64,000 nt of DNA from Christensenella sp. UBA1242 (lineage in GTDB: Bacteria > Bacillota > Clostridia > Christensenellales > UBA1242), in the NCBI GenBank assembly GCA_002308915.1, contig DBWI01000014.1:18786-82785 (forward strand). The letters run 5' to 3'. A program made the position numbers and the translations under genes. A model generated the notes under the pieces. The model was not told where the DNA came from. It ran no database searches and was given only the letters and a program-made list of their open reading frames with translations. This document shows, in pieces, positions 26,118 to 35,504 of the stretch (positions within the stretch are counted from its first letter, which is position 1; each line of letters opens with the position of its first letter).

Positions 26118-26933
26118 TTATATACTCCTTAATTGAATTTTACTATATTTAGTTATCTTTTTATAACTTATTTTATTTCTATTTAGTATTTCTTCTGCTA
26201 AACTTAGGTATGCATTAGCTCCTTTTGATGATGTGTCATATAATACTATTGGCAAACCATGACTTGGTGCTTCTGCAAGTCTTATATTACGTGGAATATA
26301 TGTATCATATACCTTTGTATTAAAGAATTTTTTAACTTCTTCGCTTACTTGTGCAACAAGGTTTGAACGATTATCTTTCATTGTTAGCACAACACCTTCG
26401 ATTTTCAAATCGGGATTTAGGTGATGAATGATTAATCTTATTGTATTCATAAGCTGTGTTAACCCTTCAAGTGGGAAAAATTCGCACTGAATGGGTATTA
26501 AAACTGAGTCTGATGCTGTTAAAGCGTTTACAGTTAGTAATCCAAGTGAAGGTGGACAGTCGATTAGAATGAAATCGTACTTATCTTTTATTCTATCTAG
26601 TGCTTTTTTGACAATATGTTCTCTTGAATTCATTTGAACAAGGTCAATTTCTGCACCGGCAAGGTCAACTGTTGCTGGAACAATATCTAATCCAGCCATA
26701 ACTGTTGGAAGAATGATCTCATCAATCATAACTTCTTTGTCAATAACGTTGTAAAGTGTTTTTAGTTCACTGCTTTTTTCTATTCCAACGCCACTTGATG
26801 CGTTACCTTGTGGATCCATATCAACAATTAAAACTTTTTTGCCCATTGCTGCCATATAGGCGGCAACATTTATGCAAGTTGTTGTTTTGCCAACTCCACC
26901 TTTTTGGTTGGCAAAAGCTATTATTTTGCCCAT
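26118..26933 (-). CDS. parA: Chromosome partitioning ATPase ParA (Soj)
   Basis: The 271-residue protein has the deviant Walker A KGGVGKTT (residues 11-18), the VDMDPQGN switch and the LIDCPPSLGLLT motif of Soj/ParA ATPases. It works with ParB in segregation and, in Bacillus, regulates DnaA, which fits the DnaA boxes beside parB. RBS AGGAG lies 6 bases before ATG 26933. The C-terminus ends in a basic tail (~20 residues: ITKYSKIQLRSI). Confidence 0.96.
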   Translation of the reverse strand: MGKIIAFANQKGGVGKTTTCINVAAYMAAMGKKVLIVDMDPQGNASSGVGIEKSSELKTLYNVIDKEVMIDEIILPTVMAGLDIVPATVDLAGAEIDLVQMNSREHIVKKALDRIKDKYDFILIDCPPSLGLLTVNALTASDSVLIPIQCEFFPLEGLTQLMNTIRLIIHHLNPDLKIEGVVLTMKDNRSNLVAQVSEEVKKFFNTKVYDTYIPRNIRLAEAPSHGLPIVLYDTSSKGANAYLSLAEEILNRNKISYKKITKYSKIQLRSI

Positions 26934-27043
26934 ATTTTCTCCTAATTTTATTACTATATATAATATACGTACTTATTATAACATAATTTATCAAAAAATC
27001 AATTGTTTTGTAAACATAAAAAAATTCACTTTTCAGTGAATTT

Positions 27044-27745
27044 CTATAATATTGGCTTTGTTTTTGCCAAATTTTTGCCTCTTGGGTATTCTTTTGGCGT
27101 GTTTTTTTGCTTTGAAATAGCAATATTTACTCTGATACTATTTTCTTCTTTTACGAGTACATTTTGAAGATTGAAAATTTTTCCACCAAGAATTGTGATT
27201 GCATTTTGAGCTTCAATAATTTCTTCTTCGGCTTTCATACTTTTGTAAGCAATCATTTTCCCACCAACTCTAACAAGTGGTAAGCAGTATTCACATAAAA
27301 CATTTAATCTTGCCACGGCACGAGCAACACATATATCAAAGCTTTCGCGATTTGTTTTTGCAAAATCTTCTGCTCGGCTATGAATTGCATATATATTGTC
27401 AAGTTTAAGATGATTGCACACTTCTTTTAGAAATAGTATTCTTTTGTTTAGACTATCAACCATTGTAATTTTTAGGTCAGGGCGAAGTATTTTTAGTGGA
27501 ATGGAAGGAAAGCCTGCCCCAGCGCCAACGTCAACAACTGTTGCTCCAAACGGAATCATGTTTATTGGAAGAACGCTATCCAAAATATTTTTTGTTGCAA
27601 ATTCTTTTTCATCTGTTATATTTGTTAAATTCATAACCTCATTTTTTTGAATAACAAGATTATAAAATTTTTCTAATTTGGTTAGTTTTTCATCATCATA
27701 ATCTATGTGATACTTTTCAAATAATGTTTTTAATAAATCTATCAT
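27044..27745 (-). CDS. rsmG: 16S rRNA (guanine527-N7)-methyltransferase RsmG (GidB)
   Basis: SAM-dependent methylation of G527 in 16S rRNA. The 233 residues show N-terminal helices (FYNLVIQKNEVMNLTNI), motif I VVDVGAGAGFPSIPLKI (~66-82), VDSLNKRILFL and the ARAVARLN motif. ATG 27745 is preferred to the GTG two codons earlier; an AGGTG lies just upstream. It sits between mnmG and parA as in many Bacillota. Confidence 0.93.
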   Translation of the reverse strand: MIDLLKTLFEKYHIDYDDEKLTKLEKFYNLVIQKNEVMNLTNITDEKEFATKNILDSVLPINMIPFGATVVDVGAGAGFPSIPLKILRPDLKITMVDSLNKRILFLKEVCNHLKLDNIYAIHSRAEDFAKTNRESFDICVARAVARLNVLCEYCLPLVRVGGKMIAYKSMKAEEEIIEAQNAITILGGKIFNLQNVLVKEENSIRVNIAISKQKNTPKEYPRGKNLAKTKPIL

Positions 27746-27824
27746 ATACACCTATAATATCATAAAATATCTTAAAAATATATCAAAATTTGTGTATTTT
27801 TGATGTATTTTTGCTTATTTTTCT

Positions 27825-29696
27825 CTATTTTTTGTTTTTAATATACATAATTAGTATCGTGACATCAGCTGGTGAAACACCACTTATTCTTGATGCTTGA
27901 CCAATGCTAACAGGTTTAATTTTTTCTAGTTTTTGTCTTGCTTCAAGTCGTAAGCCTTTCATTTCGGAGTAGACAATGTCTGTTGGAATTAATAAGTTTT
28001 CTTGCTCCTTAAATTTTTTGATATCTTCTTCTTCTTGAGCAAGATAGCCTTCAAATTTAACTTGAACATTAACATATTCTAGTGCACGCTTTGAGAAGTT
28101 TTCAAAAACTTTGTAATGCTCATTTATATCAAAAATATCTATATTGCTACGCTTGAGCATTTTGTAATATGTTTGTGAAGTCTCTGGAACACTCTCGTTG
28201 TGCTCAACATAGAATTGTTTTAAATCATCATCAATTTTTACTTTTGTTTGCAAAATTTCATATATTTGTGATATTTCTTGTTGTTTTTTGTTGAATTTTG
28301 TATATCTTTCGTCATCAACAAGTCCAAAGTCTCTACCAATTTGAGTTAGTCTGAAATCGGCATTATCTTGACGAAGGTGAAGTCTGTACTCTGCTCTTGA
28401 AGTCATCATTCTGTATGGTTCGTTTGTTCCTTTTGTTACAAGGTCATCAATTAGAACTCCAATATAGGCTTGGTCTCTGCCTAAGACAAGTGGCTCTTTT
28501 TTGTCTAAAAATCTTGATGCGTTTATTCCTGCTATAAGCCCTTGTGCTGCTGCTTCTTCGTATCCACTTGTTCCATTTACTTGACCAGCAAAGAATAAGC
28601 CATTAACAATTTTTGATTCCAAACTTGCCTTTAGTTCCAAACTATCAATAAGGTCATATTCAATTGCATATGCGTCTCTCATTATTGTTGCATTTTCTAG
28701 ACCTTCGATTGTTTTGTACATTTGTTTTTGAACATCAACAGGAAGAGAAGTTGAAACACCTTGAATGTATACTTCGTTTGTGTATAGTCCTTCTGGTTCC
28801 AAAAATATTTGATGGCGTTCTTTGTCTGCAAATCTAACAATTTTATCTTCAATTGAAGGGCAATATCTTGGCCCAACACCTTTTATTATTCCACTAAACA
28901 TTGGAGCTCTTGATAAATTTGCTCTTATAACATCGTGGGTTTTTGCATTTGTGTAGGTTAGGTAACAATCAACAACATTTTTTGGGGTATGTTCTGACAA
29001 AAAGCTAAATGATTGTATATCTTCATCGCCATGTTGAACAACGAGTTTTGAAAAATCAATAGTTTTGCCGTTCATTCTTGCAGGTGTTCCTGTTTTAAAT
29101 CTGCGAACAGTATGTCCAAGGTCGATTATACTTTGAGTTAAGTTTTCTGCACGAAGAAAACCATTTGGTCCACTTTCTTTTGAGTATTCACCAATTATGA
29201 TTTTACTTTTTAGATAAACTCCTGTGCAAACAACTATTGTGTCTGCATAATAAATTTCGCCTTGAACTGTTTCTATTCCACAAATTTTGTTGTTTTTTAC
29301 AATAATATTTTTTGCTTCGGCCTGTTTTATGAATACATTTGGTTCTTCTTCCAAAGTTCTTTTCATATTATTGTGATAAAGTTGTTTGTCAACTTGAGCA
29401 CGGAGTGAATATACTGCAGGGCCTTTGCCCATATTGAGCATACGAATTTGAATTGCACTTTTGTCTGTGCATTTTCCCATTTCTCCACCAAGTGCATCAA
29501 TCTCGCAAACAAGGTGACCTTTTGCTGTTCCGCCAATACTTGGATTGCATGGCAAAAAACCAATCGCATCAAGATTGATTGTTAGCATCAAAGTTTTTTT
29601 GCCAAGTCTGGCTAGGGCAAGAGTTGCTTCGCAACCGGCATGACCACCACCAATTACCACTGCATCAAATTTATTAATATCGTTTACATTTTCCAT
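27825..29696 (-). CDS. mnmG: tRNA uridine-34 5-carboxymethylaminomethyl synthesis enzyme MnmG (GidA)
   Basis: FAD enzyme that, with MnmE, builds cmnm5U at the wobble position of several tRNAs. The 623-residue protein has the Rossmann FAD motif [21 protein letters not shown], the [12 protein letters not shown] loop and the conserved SRAEYRL segment, with the C-terminal helical MnmE-binding domain. It is the first gene of the mnmG-rsmG-parA-parB unit. mnmE itself lies 4.5 kb away beyond an inserted restriction-modification island, which may have split an ancestral mnmE-mnmG pair. Confidence 0.96.
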   Translation of the reverse strand: MENVNDINKFDAVVIGGGHAGCEATLALARLGKKTLMLTINLDAIGFLPCNPSIGGTAKGHLVCEIDALGGEMGKCTDKSAIQIRMLNMGKGPAVYSLRAQVDKQLYHNNMKRTLEEEPNVFIKQAEAKNIIVKNNKICGIETVQGEIYYADTIVVCTGVYLKSKIIIGEYSKESGPNGFLRAENLTQSIIDLGHTVRRFKTGTPARMNGKTIDFSKLVVQHGDEDIQSFSFLSEHTPKNVVDCYLTYTNAKTHDVIRANLSRAPMFSGIIKGVGPRYCPSIEDKIVRFADKERHQIFLEPEGLYTNEVYIQGVSTSLPVDVQKQMYKTIEGLENATIMRDAYAIEYDLIDSLELKASLESKIVNGLFFAGQVNGTSGYEEAAAQGLIAGINASRFLDKKEPLVLGRDQAYIGVLIDDLVTKGTNEPYRMMTSRAEYRLHLRQDNADFRLTQIGRDFGLVDDERYTKFNKKQQEISQIYEILQTKVKIDDDLKQFYVEHNESVPETSQTYYKMLKRSNIDIFDINEHYKVFENFSKRALEYVNVQVKFEGYLAQEEEDIKKFKEQENLLIPTDIVYSEMKGLRLEARQKLEKIKPVSIGQASRISGVSPADVTILIMYIKNKK

Positions 29697-29769
29697 AATA
29701 CTTCAATATAATAACACTTGTTCAAAAAAAAATAAAGTCAAAAATATATATTTGCTTTTTATGTGCTAA

Positions 29770-29868
29770 AAAGTAACAAAAAGCTTAGGATGATGCGATT
29801 CTCTAGCTCCCCGCCAAGAGCGAACTGTACGCACATTCATAAAGAGGAGCGTACTTTTTTTGTTACAG
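29770..29868 (+). ncRNA. Structured element ending in a terminator-like hairpin at the left edge of the RM island
   Basis: AGTAACAAAAA (29771-29782) and TTTTTTGTTAC (29856-29866) are complementary and enclose ~75 bases that hold CTCT...AGAG pairing around CTCCCCGCCAAGAG and a perfect GTACGC/GCGTAC hairpin (29827-29853) followed by TTTTTTT. It could be a small RNA, a regulatory leader or a recombination site. The remainder of 29697-29922 shows nothing else. Confidence 0.35.
29811..29846. repeat. Left copy of an imperfect repeat flanking the RM island
   Basis: CCGCCAAGAG (29811-29820), followed later by AAAGAGGAGCG, matches the right flank at 33029-33066 in order and spacing with many changes. 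Both copies are also preceded by ATGTGC. Confidence 0.35.
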
Positions 29869-29922
29869 AAGATTGTTTTGGAATGATTGTTTCCTATACA
29901 AAGAAAGCATTATATAAAATGT

Positions 29923-29969
29923 TTGACAAATTTAATTTTTAATGATATCATTATTTCATAATATTATGA
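29923..29969 (+). promoter_or_regulatory. RM promoter overlapped by palindromic operators
   Basis: TTGACA (29923-29928), 17 bases, extended -10 TGA-TATCAT (29943-29951). The perfect palindrome TAATGATATCATTA (29940-29953) covers the -10 box, and a second one TCATAATATTATGA (29956-29969) follows. The half-sites share TGATA/TCATA, as expected for autoregulation by the RHH protein encoded next. Confidence 0.65.
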
Positions 29970-29986
29970 TATCACAAGGAGTAAAA

Positions 29987-30166
29987 ATGAACAATACAAA
30001 AACGCCGACAGCTGAAAAGGTCATGTTCCCGTTGCGATTACCACCTGATATGTATAAGGAAATACGAAAAATTGTTGCAATAGAGCATGAGAAAGGAAAT
30101 TATAGATACAGCACAAATGATTGTTTAACACAAATTATAGAAAAGGGATTGAAGGAGAAAAAATGA
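29987..30166 (+). CDS. Ribbon-helix-helix (Arc-like) regulator of the RM operon
   Basis: The 59-residue protein has a FPLRLPPDMYKEIRKIV...TNDCLTQIIEKGLKEK pattern: one basic beta strand followed by two helices, the Arc/MetJ-type RHH fold. RBS AAGGAG before ATG 29987. Its stop overlaps the start of the RM gene (ATGA), so the two are coupled. It takes the place of the usual HTH controller (C) protein and probably binds the two palindromes upstream to delay or limit nuclease expression. Confidence 0.7.
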   Translation: MNNTKTPTAEKVMFPLRLPPDMYKEIRKIVAIEHEKGNYRYSTNDCLTQIIEKGLKEKK

Positions 30167-31995
30167 AAAGAAGCGATATAATACAAACTGTTGGTAGTGA
30201 ATTTTTAGTTAGTAATATAGAAAATGATGAATTCAAATATTCAAAAGAGTTTAAAAGGCTGTCAATACCTTTTACCCCAATAAAAAGTAGTAAGGGCAAC
30301 AGACACTATGACAATTTGGATATTAGATTTGTTAATGACAATGTTTCTGTTTTAATAGAAACAAAAGTTGATTTTGATAACGATATTGAAATGGCAAAAG
30401 AACAACTTTCAGCTTATGTGGAATATGAAAAACAAATTAATAACAACAAGATTGTTGCTATTTTGGCTAACACTTCAAACAATAAAGTTATGGTATGGCG
30501 TGGTGTAGTTTCAGATGCAGATTATATGCCAAATGAAACAGCCTTAAAAACAATGCCAGAATATGTAGATTTTTACACTTCAAAAGTTAATGATAAAGAA
30601 AAAGTTATGGCGAATACTTATAAATTGAATGAACTTTTACATAAACATGGTATTAAAGAAAAATTAAGAAGTCAATTCGTTGGGACATGTTTATTGGCAT
30701 TAAAAAATGGATTAGACTATAAATCAGTTACTCTTTCAAATTCTCAAATAAGAGCTGCAATTAAAGATACATTAGAAAAATTATTTAATGAAAATGGCGA
30801 TTTAGAAAAAGCTAAAAAATTAGGCTTATTGGATGATAAAATACTGAAAAATCAAATTGTTAGATCATTAAAAATTGAAGATTTGAGAGAAATATTAATG
30901 TTTATAGAAGATAATATATTGCCTTTTATAAATGATAAAACAACAGCAGGACAAGATTTATTAAATTTGTTTTTTGTTACTTTTAATAAATATGTTGGTA
31001 AGGCTGACAAGAATCAAGCGTTTACACCCGACCACATAACAGATTTTATGTCTAAAATCACAGGAGTAAATAAACATTCTGTTATTTTAGACCCATGTTG
31101 TGGTAGTGGCTCATTTCTTGTAAGAGCAATGACACAAGCTTTAGATGATTGTGCAACTGAAAAAGAGCAAATAAAAGTGAAGAGAGAACAGATTTTTGGA
31201 ATAGAATTTGATGAAGATGTGTATGGACTTGCAGCAACAAATATGCTTATTCATAGTGATGGAAACTCTCACATAGTATGCGGTAGTTGTTTTGATTATA
31301 AGGAATGGATTATTAAGAATAAACCAAATGTTATTTTGATGAATCCACCTTATAATGCGCAAAGAACACAAATGCCTGAAAAGTTTACAAAAACGTGGAA
31401 TAAAGATAAAAAAGAAGACCCAACAAAAGGTTTCTACTTCGTGAAGTATATTGCAGACACGCTAAATGCAATTAATCAAACTGCAACACTTGCTGTATTG
31501 TTACCTGTTGCTTGTGCTATTGGAACAAGCAAAGAAATTGCAAATATAAAAGAAGAAATATTGAAAGAAAATACGCTTGACGCTGTATTTACATTACCAA
31601 GTGAAGTATTTTATCCTGGTGCATCCGCATCAGCTTGTTGTATGGTATTTAAAATTGGTAAAAAACATAATGATATATCAAATCCTGACACTTTCTTTGG
31701 GTATTATAAAGATGATGGATTTAAGAAAAAGAAAAACTTAGGAAGAATTGAACAAACAGACCAACATGGCAATAGTCGTTGGGTTGAAATTGAAAAGCAA
31801 TGGATTGAACTTTATAGAAATAGACAATCTAAAGATGGTTTATCAGCTACACATAAAGTAGCAGGAAATGATGAGTGGCTTTGTGAAGCATATATGAAAA
31901 CCGATTATTCAACATTAACTGAAGAAGATTTTCAAAAGACAATTAATGAATATCTTGCTTATTTAGTAAAAGAAGGTAATGTGCATGAATCTTAA
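30163..31995 (+). CDS. Fused restriction endonuclease-adenine methyltransferase (BcgI A-like, type IIB/IIG)
   Basis: The 610-residue protein has a PD-(D/E)xK-type nuclease region at the N-terminus (D53 ... E66-T-K68 in LIETKVDF). It continues with a helical linker and a gamma-class N6-adenine methyltransferase: motif I DPCCGSGSF (from D310), and motif IV NPPYN (from N394), with the FTPDHITDFM region just before, as in HsdM. Followed by a specificity subunit, this is the architecture of BcgI-type systems that cut on both sides of a bipartite site. AAGGAG lies before ATG 30163. An extended frame to 30121 overlaps the RHH gene and lacks a start. Confidence 0.85.
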   Translation: MKRSDIIQTVGSEFLVSNIENDEFKYSKEFKRLSIPFTPIKSSKGNRHYDNLDIRFVNDNVSVLIETKVDFDNDIEMAKEQLSAYVEYEKQINNNKIVAILANTSNNKVMVWRGVVSDADYMPNETALKTMPEYVDFYTSKVNDKEKVMANTYKLNELLHKHGIKEKLRSQFVGTCLLALKNGLDYKSVTLSNSQIRAAIKDTLEKLFNENGDLEKAKKLGLLDDKILKNQIVRSLKIEDLREILMFIEDNILPFINDKTTAGQDLLNLFFVTFNKYVGKADKNQAFTPDHITDFMSKITGVNKHSVILDPCCGSGSFLVRAMTQALDDCATEKEQIKVKREQIFGIEFDEDVYGLAATNMLIHSDGNSHIVCGSCFDYKEWIIKNKPNVILMNPPYNAQRTQMPEKFTKTWNKDKKEDPTKGFYFVKYIADTLNAINQTATLAVLLPVACAIGTSKEIANIKEEILKENTLDAVFTLPSEVFYPGASASACCMVFKIGKKHNDISNPDTFFGYYKDDGFKKKKNLGRIEQTDQHGNSRWVEIEKQWIELYRNRQSKDGLSATHKVAGNDEWLCEAYMKTDYSTLTEEDFQKTINEYLAYLVKEGNVHES

Positions 31996-33004
31996 TATTG
32001 AAAATTGGAAAGAATTTAAAATAAAAGATATTTTTAGATTAGAGCCAACAAAAGGCATTGACTCAACTGAATTATTAGAAGGAAATGATATTAATTATAT
32101 TGGAGCAAAACACGAAGATAATGGTTTGATGATGTGTTGCCAATTAGATGGATTTGAATCTTGGGTATCAAAAGGTAATTGTATTGTTTTTATTCAACTT
32201 GGAGCAGGAAGTGCCGGATATGCAAATTATATACCAGATGATTTTATTGGCATGAATGGTAAAACGCTTTGTGGTTATATAGATGGGATTATGAATCCTC
32301 AAATAGGACTGTTTTTAGAAACAATTTTATGTAAAGAAAGACCGAAATATTCTTTTGGAAGAAGCTGGACTGGTGATAGGCTTAGAGAAACTATAATAAA
32401 ACTACCTGCAGACTCACAAGGAAATCCTGATTGGCAATTTATGGAAGATTATATCAAATCTATAAACAATAAACCTATTAGCACAAAGAATAAGGGAGGG
32501 CAATTATCACCTATTCTTGGACAGACTAATTGGAAGGAATACAAATTAGGGCAATTATTTTGTGATATTTATAAAGCTGAAGCCCATGTCAAAAATGATA
32601 TTGATAATTTTGAGCATGGCAATAGTGATAGATTGGAATTTATTACAAGAACAGATACAAATAATGGTTGTGATTGCTTTGTAAATAAAAACGATGTTAA
32701 TGGCATCGAAAAAGGCAATGCAATTATTATTGGAGATACAACTTCAACAATTTATTATCAAGCAAATAATTTTGTTGCTGGCGACCATATTGTTGTATGT
32801 CGTGCAGATTGGATAAATAAATATACTGCATTATTCCTTAAAACAATTTTAGAAAAAGAAAGATATAGATATAGTTACGGAAGAGCTTTTAAAATGGATT
32901 TAATTAAATCTACTATTGTTAAATTACCAACAAAAAATAATGAACCTGATTGGCAATATATGGAAAATTACATTAAATCTTTACCATATGGAGATAGAAT
33001 ATAA
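31985..33004 (+). CDS. DNA specificity subunit (HsdS/BcgI B-like)
   Basis: The 339-residue protein consists of two repeated halves. Each begins NWKEFKIKDIF / NWKEYKLGQLF and ends with a helix IKLPADSQGNPDWQFMEDYIKSI / VKLPTKNNEPDWQYMENYIKSL, the two target-recognition domains plus conserved coiled spacers of type I/BcgI S subunits. Each half reads one part of a bipartite site. It overlaps the RM gene by 11 bases, with GAAGG placed 8 bases before ATG 31985. Confidence 0.88.
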   Translation: MNLNIENWKEFKIKDIFRLEPTKGIDSTELLEGNDINYIGAKHEDNGLMMCCQLDGFESWVSKGNCIVFIQLGAGSAGYANYIPDDFIGMNGKTLCGYIDGIMNPQIGLFLETILCKERPKYSFGRSWTGDRLRETIIKLPADSQGNPDWQFMEDYIKSINNKPISTKNKGGQLSPILGQTNWKEYKLGQLFCDIYKAEAHVKNDIDNFEHGNSDRLEFITRTDTNNGCDCFVNKNDVNGIEKGNAIIIGDTTSTIYYQANNFVAGDHIVVCRADWINKYTALFLKTILEKERYRYSYGRAFKMDLIKSTIVKLPTKNNEPDWQYMENYIKSLPYGDRI

Positions 33005-33028
33005 TGTGCGTATAAAAGCACTCACAGT

Positions 33029-33066
33029 CCGCCAAGAGAGATTGAATACAATATTAAGAGGTGGCT
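33029..33066. repeat. Right copy of the imperfect repeat flanking the RM island
   Basis: CCGCCAAGAG at 33029-33038, then AAGAGGTGGCTG. It corresponds to the left copy at 29811. A ~25-base difference in the preceding segment makes it diverged or partly deleted. The rest of 33005-33153 shows nothing else. Confidence 0.35.
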
Positions 33067-33153
33067 GATTTTGTTGTGCCAACTAAATATAAAGATTAGA
33101 ATACAAATATCATTATTTTTATCTAACATTTTTGTAAACATAGTTTATTGAAG

Positions 33154-33188
33154 TAAAAAAAAATAGTCTAATTTTAGACTATTTTTTT
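33154..33188. terminator. Bidirectional terminator, specificity gene / E2-like gene
   Basis: AAATAGTCTAA / TTAGACTATTT eleven-base stem, loop TT, A and T flanks; it overlaps the end of the convergent gene. Confidence 0.8.
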
Positions 33189-34120
33189 GATGCTTTCTTT
33201 TGTTCTTTTTTTTGAGCTTTTTTTGCTTTTTTAACTTCTTTCCATTGTTCTTTTGTATAGTTGATTTTTTTCATGTTTTCTGGTAATTCAAATGGTTGTT
33301 GCAAAAGTTCTGGGTTGTTCATGTATTTTTTGATAAGTTTTATGCTTTTTGCATAATAAAAACCATCGCAAATTCTTTCATCAACAACAACACCAATTCT
33401 AAGTACTTTGCCAACTTCAATTTGTTCGGTTAGGGGATTGACAACAGGTTCTAATCTTTCTTTGCCAAGACCTACGAACAATGAAGATGTTCCAAAGTCA
33501 TATAGATGATGATAAACATAATCTGTTGAAATACTTTTCATGTTTGTAATCCAGCAACTTGCATGAAAAGGACTAACTTTAATTAACCATTTTGGAAGAA
33601 GACCATGCTTGTCTAAAAATTTTGCAAGTCCAACAATAAACTTTGTTAAAAAGTTTGGAACAGCTTTAAGGGCTTTTGCTGTTTTGTCTGTTCCGCTTTT
33701 GTCAACACTTCTTGTTCTTGCAATTTCTTCGTTAACACGAACTCTAATTTCTTCAAGTGTTTCTTCACCAGTAAATCTCATTTTAACAATGCTTTCTGGA
33801 GCATCATCACTAAGTTCTGTTTTTGCAGCAAAACAAATGTAGATTCCTTTTCGTTGATAAACTCTTCCGTTCATAACAAAACGATTGATGCTTGGTCTTT
33901 CTGCATAAAGACGAACAAGTGCGGCTGTTAGTATGTGCATATAAGTATATCTTGTTCCTTGTTCTGACATTTCTCGTATATATTCGTCCATTGATTCACA
34001 ATTTTGCACATGTAGGAAATTAACCATTGCATCGTATCTGTGAGACATAATATGAGATGTCATTCCAAGTACGGGGTCTGCGTCTTTTGCAAAAACTGCA
34101 TCGCTTCTGTATCTAAACAT
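33179..34120 (-). CDS. Stand-alone E2-like acyltransferase (CAT fold), catalytic His replaced
   Basis: The 313-residue protein matches the catalytic domain of 2-oxoacid dehydrogenase E2 / chloramphenicol acetyltransferases: RPSINRFVMNGRVYQR, then GVVVDERICDGFYYAKSIKLIKKYMNNPELL. There is no lipoyl or E1-binding domain and a Lys-rich tail (KKAKKAQKKEQKKASKK). In the usual (H)HxxxDG motif the His is Glu (DERICDG), so it is unlikely to use the standard mechanism. Similar solitary proteins occur in gut Clostridia; the acceptor is unknown. RBS AGGAG. It follows mnmE by ~50 bases, perhaps co-transcribed. Confidence 0.7.
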   Translation of the reverse strand: MFRYRSDAVFAKDADPVLGMTSHIMSHRYDAMVNFLHVQNCESMDEYIREMSEQGTRYTYMHILTAALVRLYAERPSINRFVMNGRVYQRKGIYICFAAKTELSDDAPESIVKMRFTGEETLEEIRVRVNEEIARTRSVDKSGTDKTAKALKAVPNFLTKFIVGLAKFLDKHGLLPKWLIKVSPFHASCWITNMKSISTDYVYHHLYDFGTSSLFVGLGKERLEPVVNPLTEQIEVGKVLRIGVVVDERICDGFYYAKSIKLIKKYMNNPELLQQPFELPENMKKINYTKEQWKEVKKAKKAQKKEQKKASKK

Positions 34121-34172
34121 AAAAACTCCTATGTCGATATATTAACATAAATAACTTATAAATGTAAACAAA

Positions 34173-35504
34173 TTATTTACCAAGACAAAATTTGCTAAAT
34201 ATATCGTTTATAATTTCTTCTGTGGCACTTTCACCGGTGATTTTTCCAAGTTCTTGCCATACTCTTTTTGTTTGCATATCGACAATGTCAGCACTAAAGT
34301 TTGTGCTTTGGATTGCTTCATCAATTAAAGATATTGCATTTTCTATTGCAATTTTGTGTCTTTGGTTTGTTATATAAAGTTGAGAAAAATCAATTTTGTC
34401 AACTCTAGTTTTTTCAAGAATTGAGTCAAGAATTTTGTCAATATTTTGGTTGTTTAATGCACTAACCAAAATTGCATTGTCTAATTTTGTAACAATTTGC
34501 TTGTCTGTTTTGTTAAGGATATAGAGTGTGTTTTTGTCTTTGATAAGGCTAAGTAATTCTTCATCTTCTTTGTCAAGTTTTTCGCTTGCATCAAAAATTG
34601 CAAGAATAATATCGGAATTGTTAAGCATTTGTTTGCTTTTTTCTACACCAATTTTTTCAACAATATCATCACTATTTCTGATTCCTGCTGTGTCAACAAA
34701 ATTAATTTTTAATCCTTTGTACGAAATTGTTTCTTTTAGAACATCTCGAGTTGTTCCTTTGATTTCTGTTACAATGGCTCTATCTTCACCAATTAACCTA
34801 TTGAGAAGACTGCTTTTCCCCACATTAGGTTTTCCAACAATTGCAACTGTTATTCCAAATTTTATTTTTTGACCAGTTGTGTAACTGTCTTTTAACTTTT
34901 CTAATTCTTGTTTGCTGTTTTGCAAAGTTTGTTTAACTTGGTTAATAGACATTTCTTCATCATCATGTTCGGGGTAGTCAAGAGAAACTTCCAAGTTGAC
35001 AAGACAGTCCTTTAGATTGTCTTGAATTGTTTTTATTGTTTTGAAAAGCATGCCATCTGTTAAGTTACTTGAAGCCTTGAGTTCTGCATCACTTGTGGCA
35101 TTTATCATATCAATTGTTGCTTCTGCTTCATCGAGTGACATTTTGCCATTCATGAATGCACGCTTGGAAAATTCACCATTTTGTGCAAGTTCACAACCAT
35201 TTTCTACTAATTTTTGCAAAATTTTTGTTGCAAGGTATTCTCCACCATGGATTTGAAATTCTACAACATCTTCACCAGTGAATGAGTATGGAGCTTTGAA
35301 GTAAACCATCATACACTTTTCAAAAGCGTTGTCACCAAGGTTGAACTTGCCAAGATACATCTTTCTTGGTTCAATGTTATCTTTGGTTAAATTTTTTGCA
35401 CAAAAAAGATTAAAGGCAATTTGCATTGCCTTGTCTCCACTTGTTTTTACTATTGAGATTCCGCCACTACCTAGAGGCGTAGATATCTGCGCTATTGTCT
35501 TCAT
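34173..35504 (-). CDS. mnmE: tRNA modification GTPase MnmE (TrmE)
   Basis: Partner of MnmG in wobble-uridine modification. The 443-residue protein has the N-terminal formyl-THF-like domain (TIAQISTPLGSGGISIVKTSG), helices, a GTPase domain with GKPNVGKSSLLN (P-loop), DTAGIR (G3) and NKTD (G4), and the C-terminal FCLGK (CxGK motif that carries the reactive Cys). ATG 35504 has CGGAG 5 bases upstream. Its first 38 bases overlap the end of the last kinase-like paralog in another frame, so expression is tied to that array. Confidence 0.95.
   Translation of the reverse strand: MKTIAQISTPLGSGGISIVKTSGDKAMQIAFNLFCAKNLTKDNIEPRKMYLGKFNLGDNAFEKCMMVYFKAPYSFTGEDVVEFQIHGGEYLATKILQKLVENGCELAQNGEFSKRAFMNGKMSLDEAEATIDMINATSDAELKASSNLTDGMLFKTIKTIQDNLKDCLVNLEVSLDYPEHDDEEMSINQVKQTLQNSKQELEKLKDSYTTGQKIKFGITVAIVGKPNVGKSSLLNRLIGEDRAIVTEIKGTTRDVLKETISYKGLKINFVDTAGIRNSDDIVEKIGVEKSKQMLNNSDIILAIFDASEKLDKEDEELLSLIKDKNTLYILNKTDKQIVTKLDNAILVSALNNQNIDKILDSILEKTRVDKIDFSQLYITNQRHKIAIENAISLIDEAIQSTNFSADIVDMQTKRVWQELGKITGESATEEIINDIFSKFCLGK

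Noticed and set aside
34192..35256. Several + strand ORFs across mnmE
   Set aside because: Antisense frames over a clear GTPase gene; no RBS or promoter of their own.
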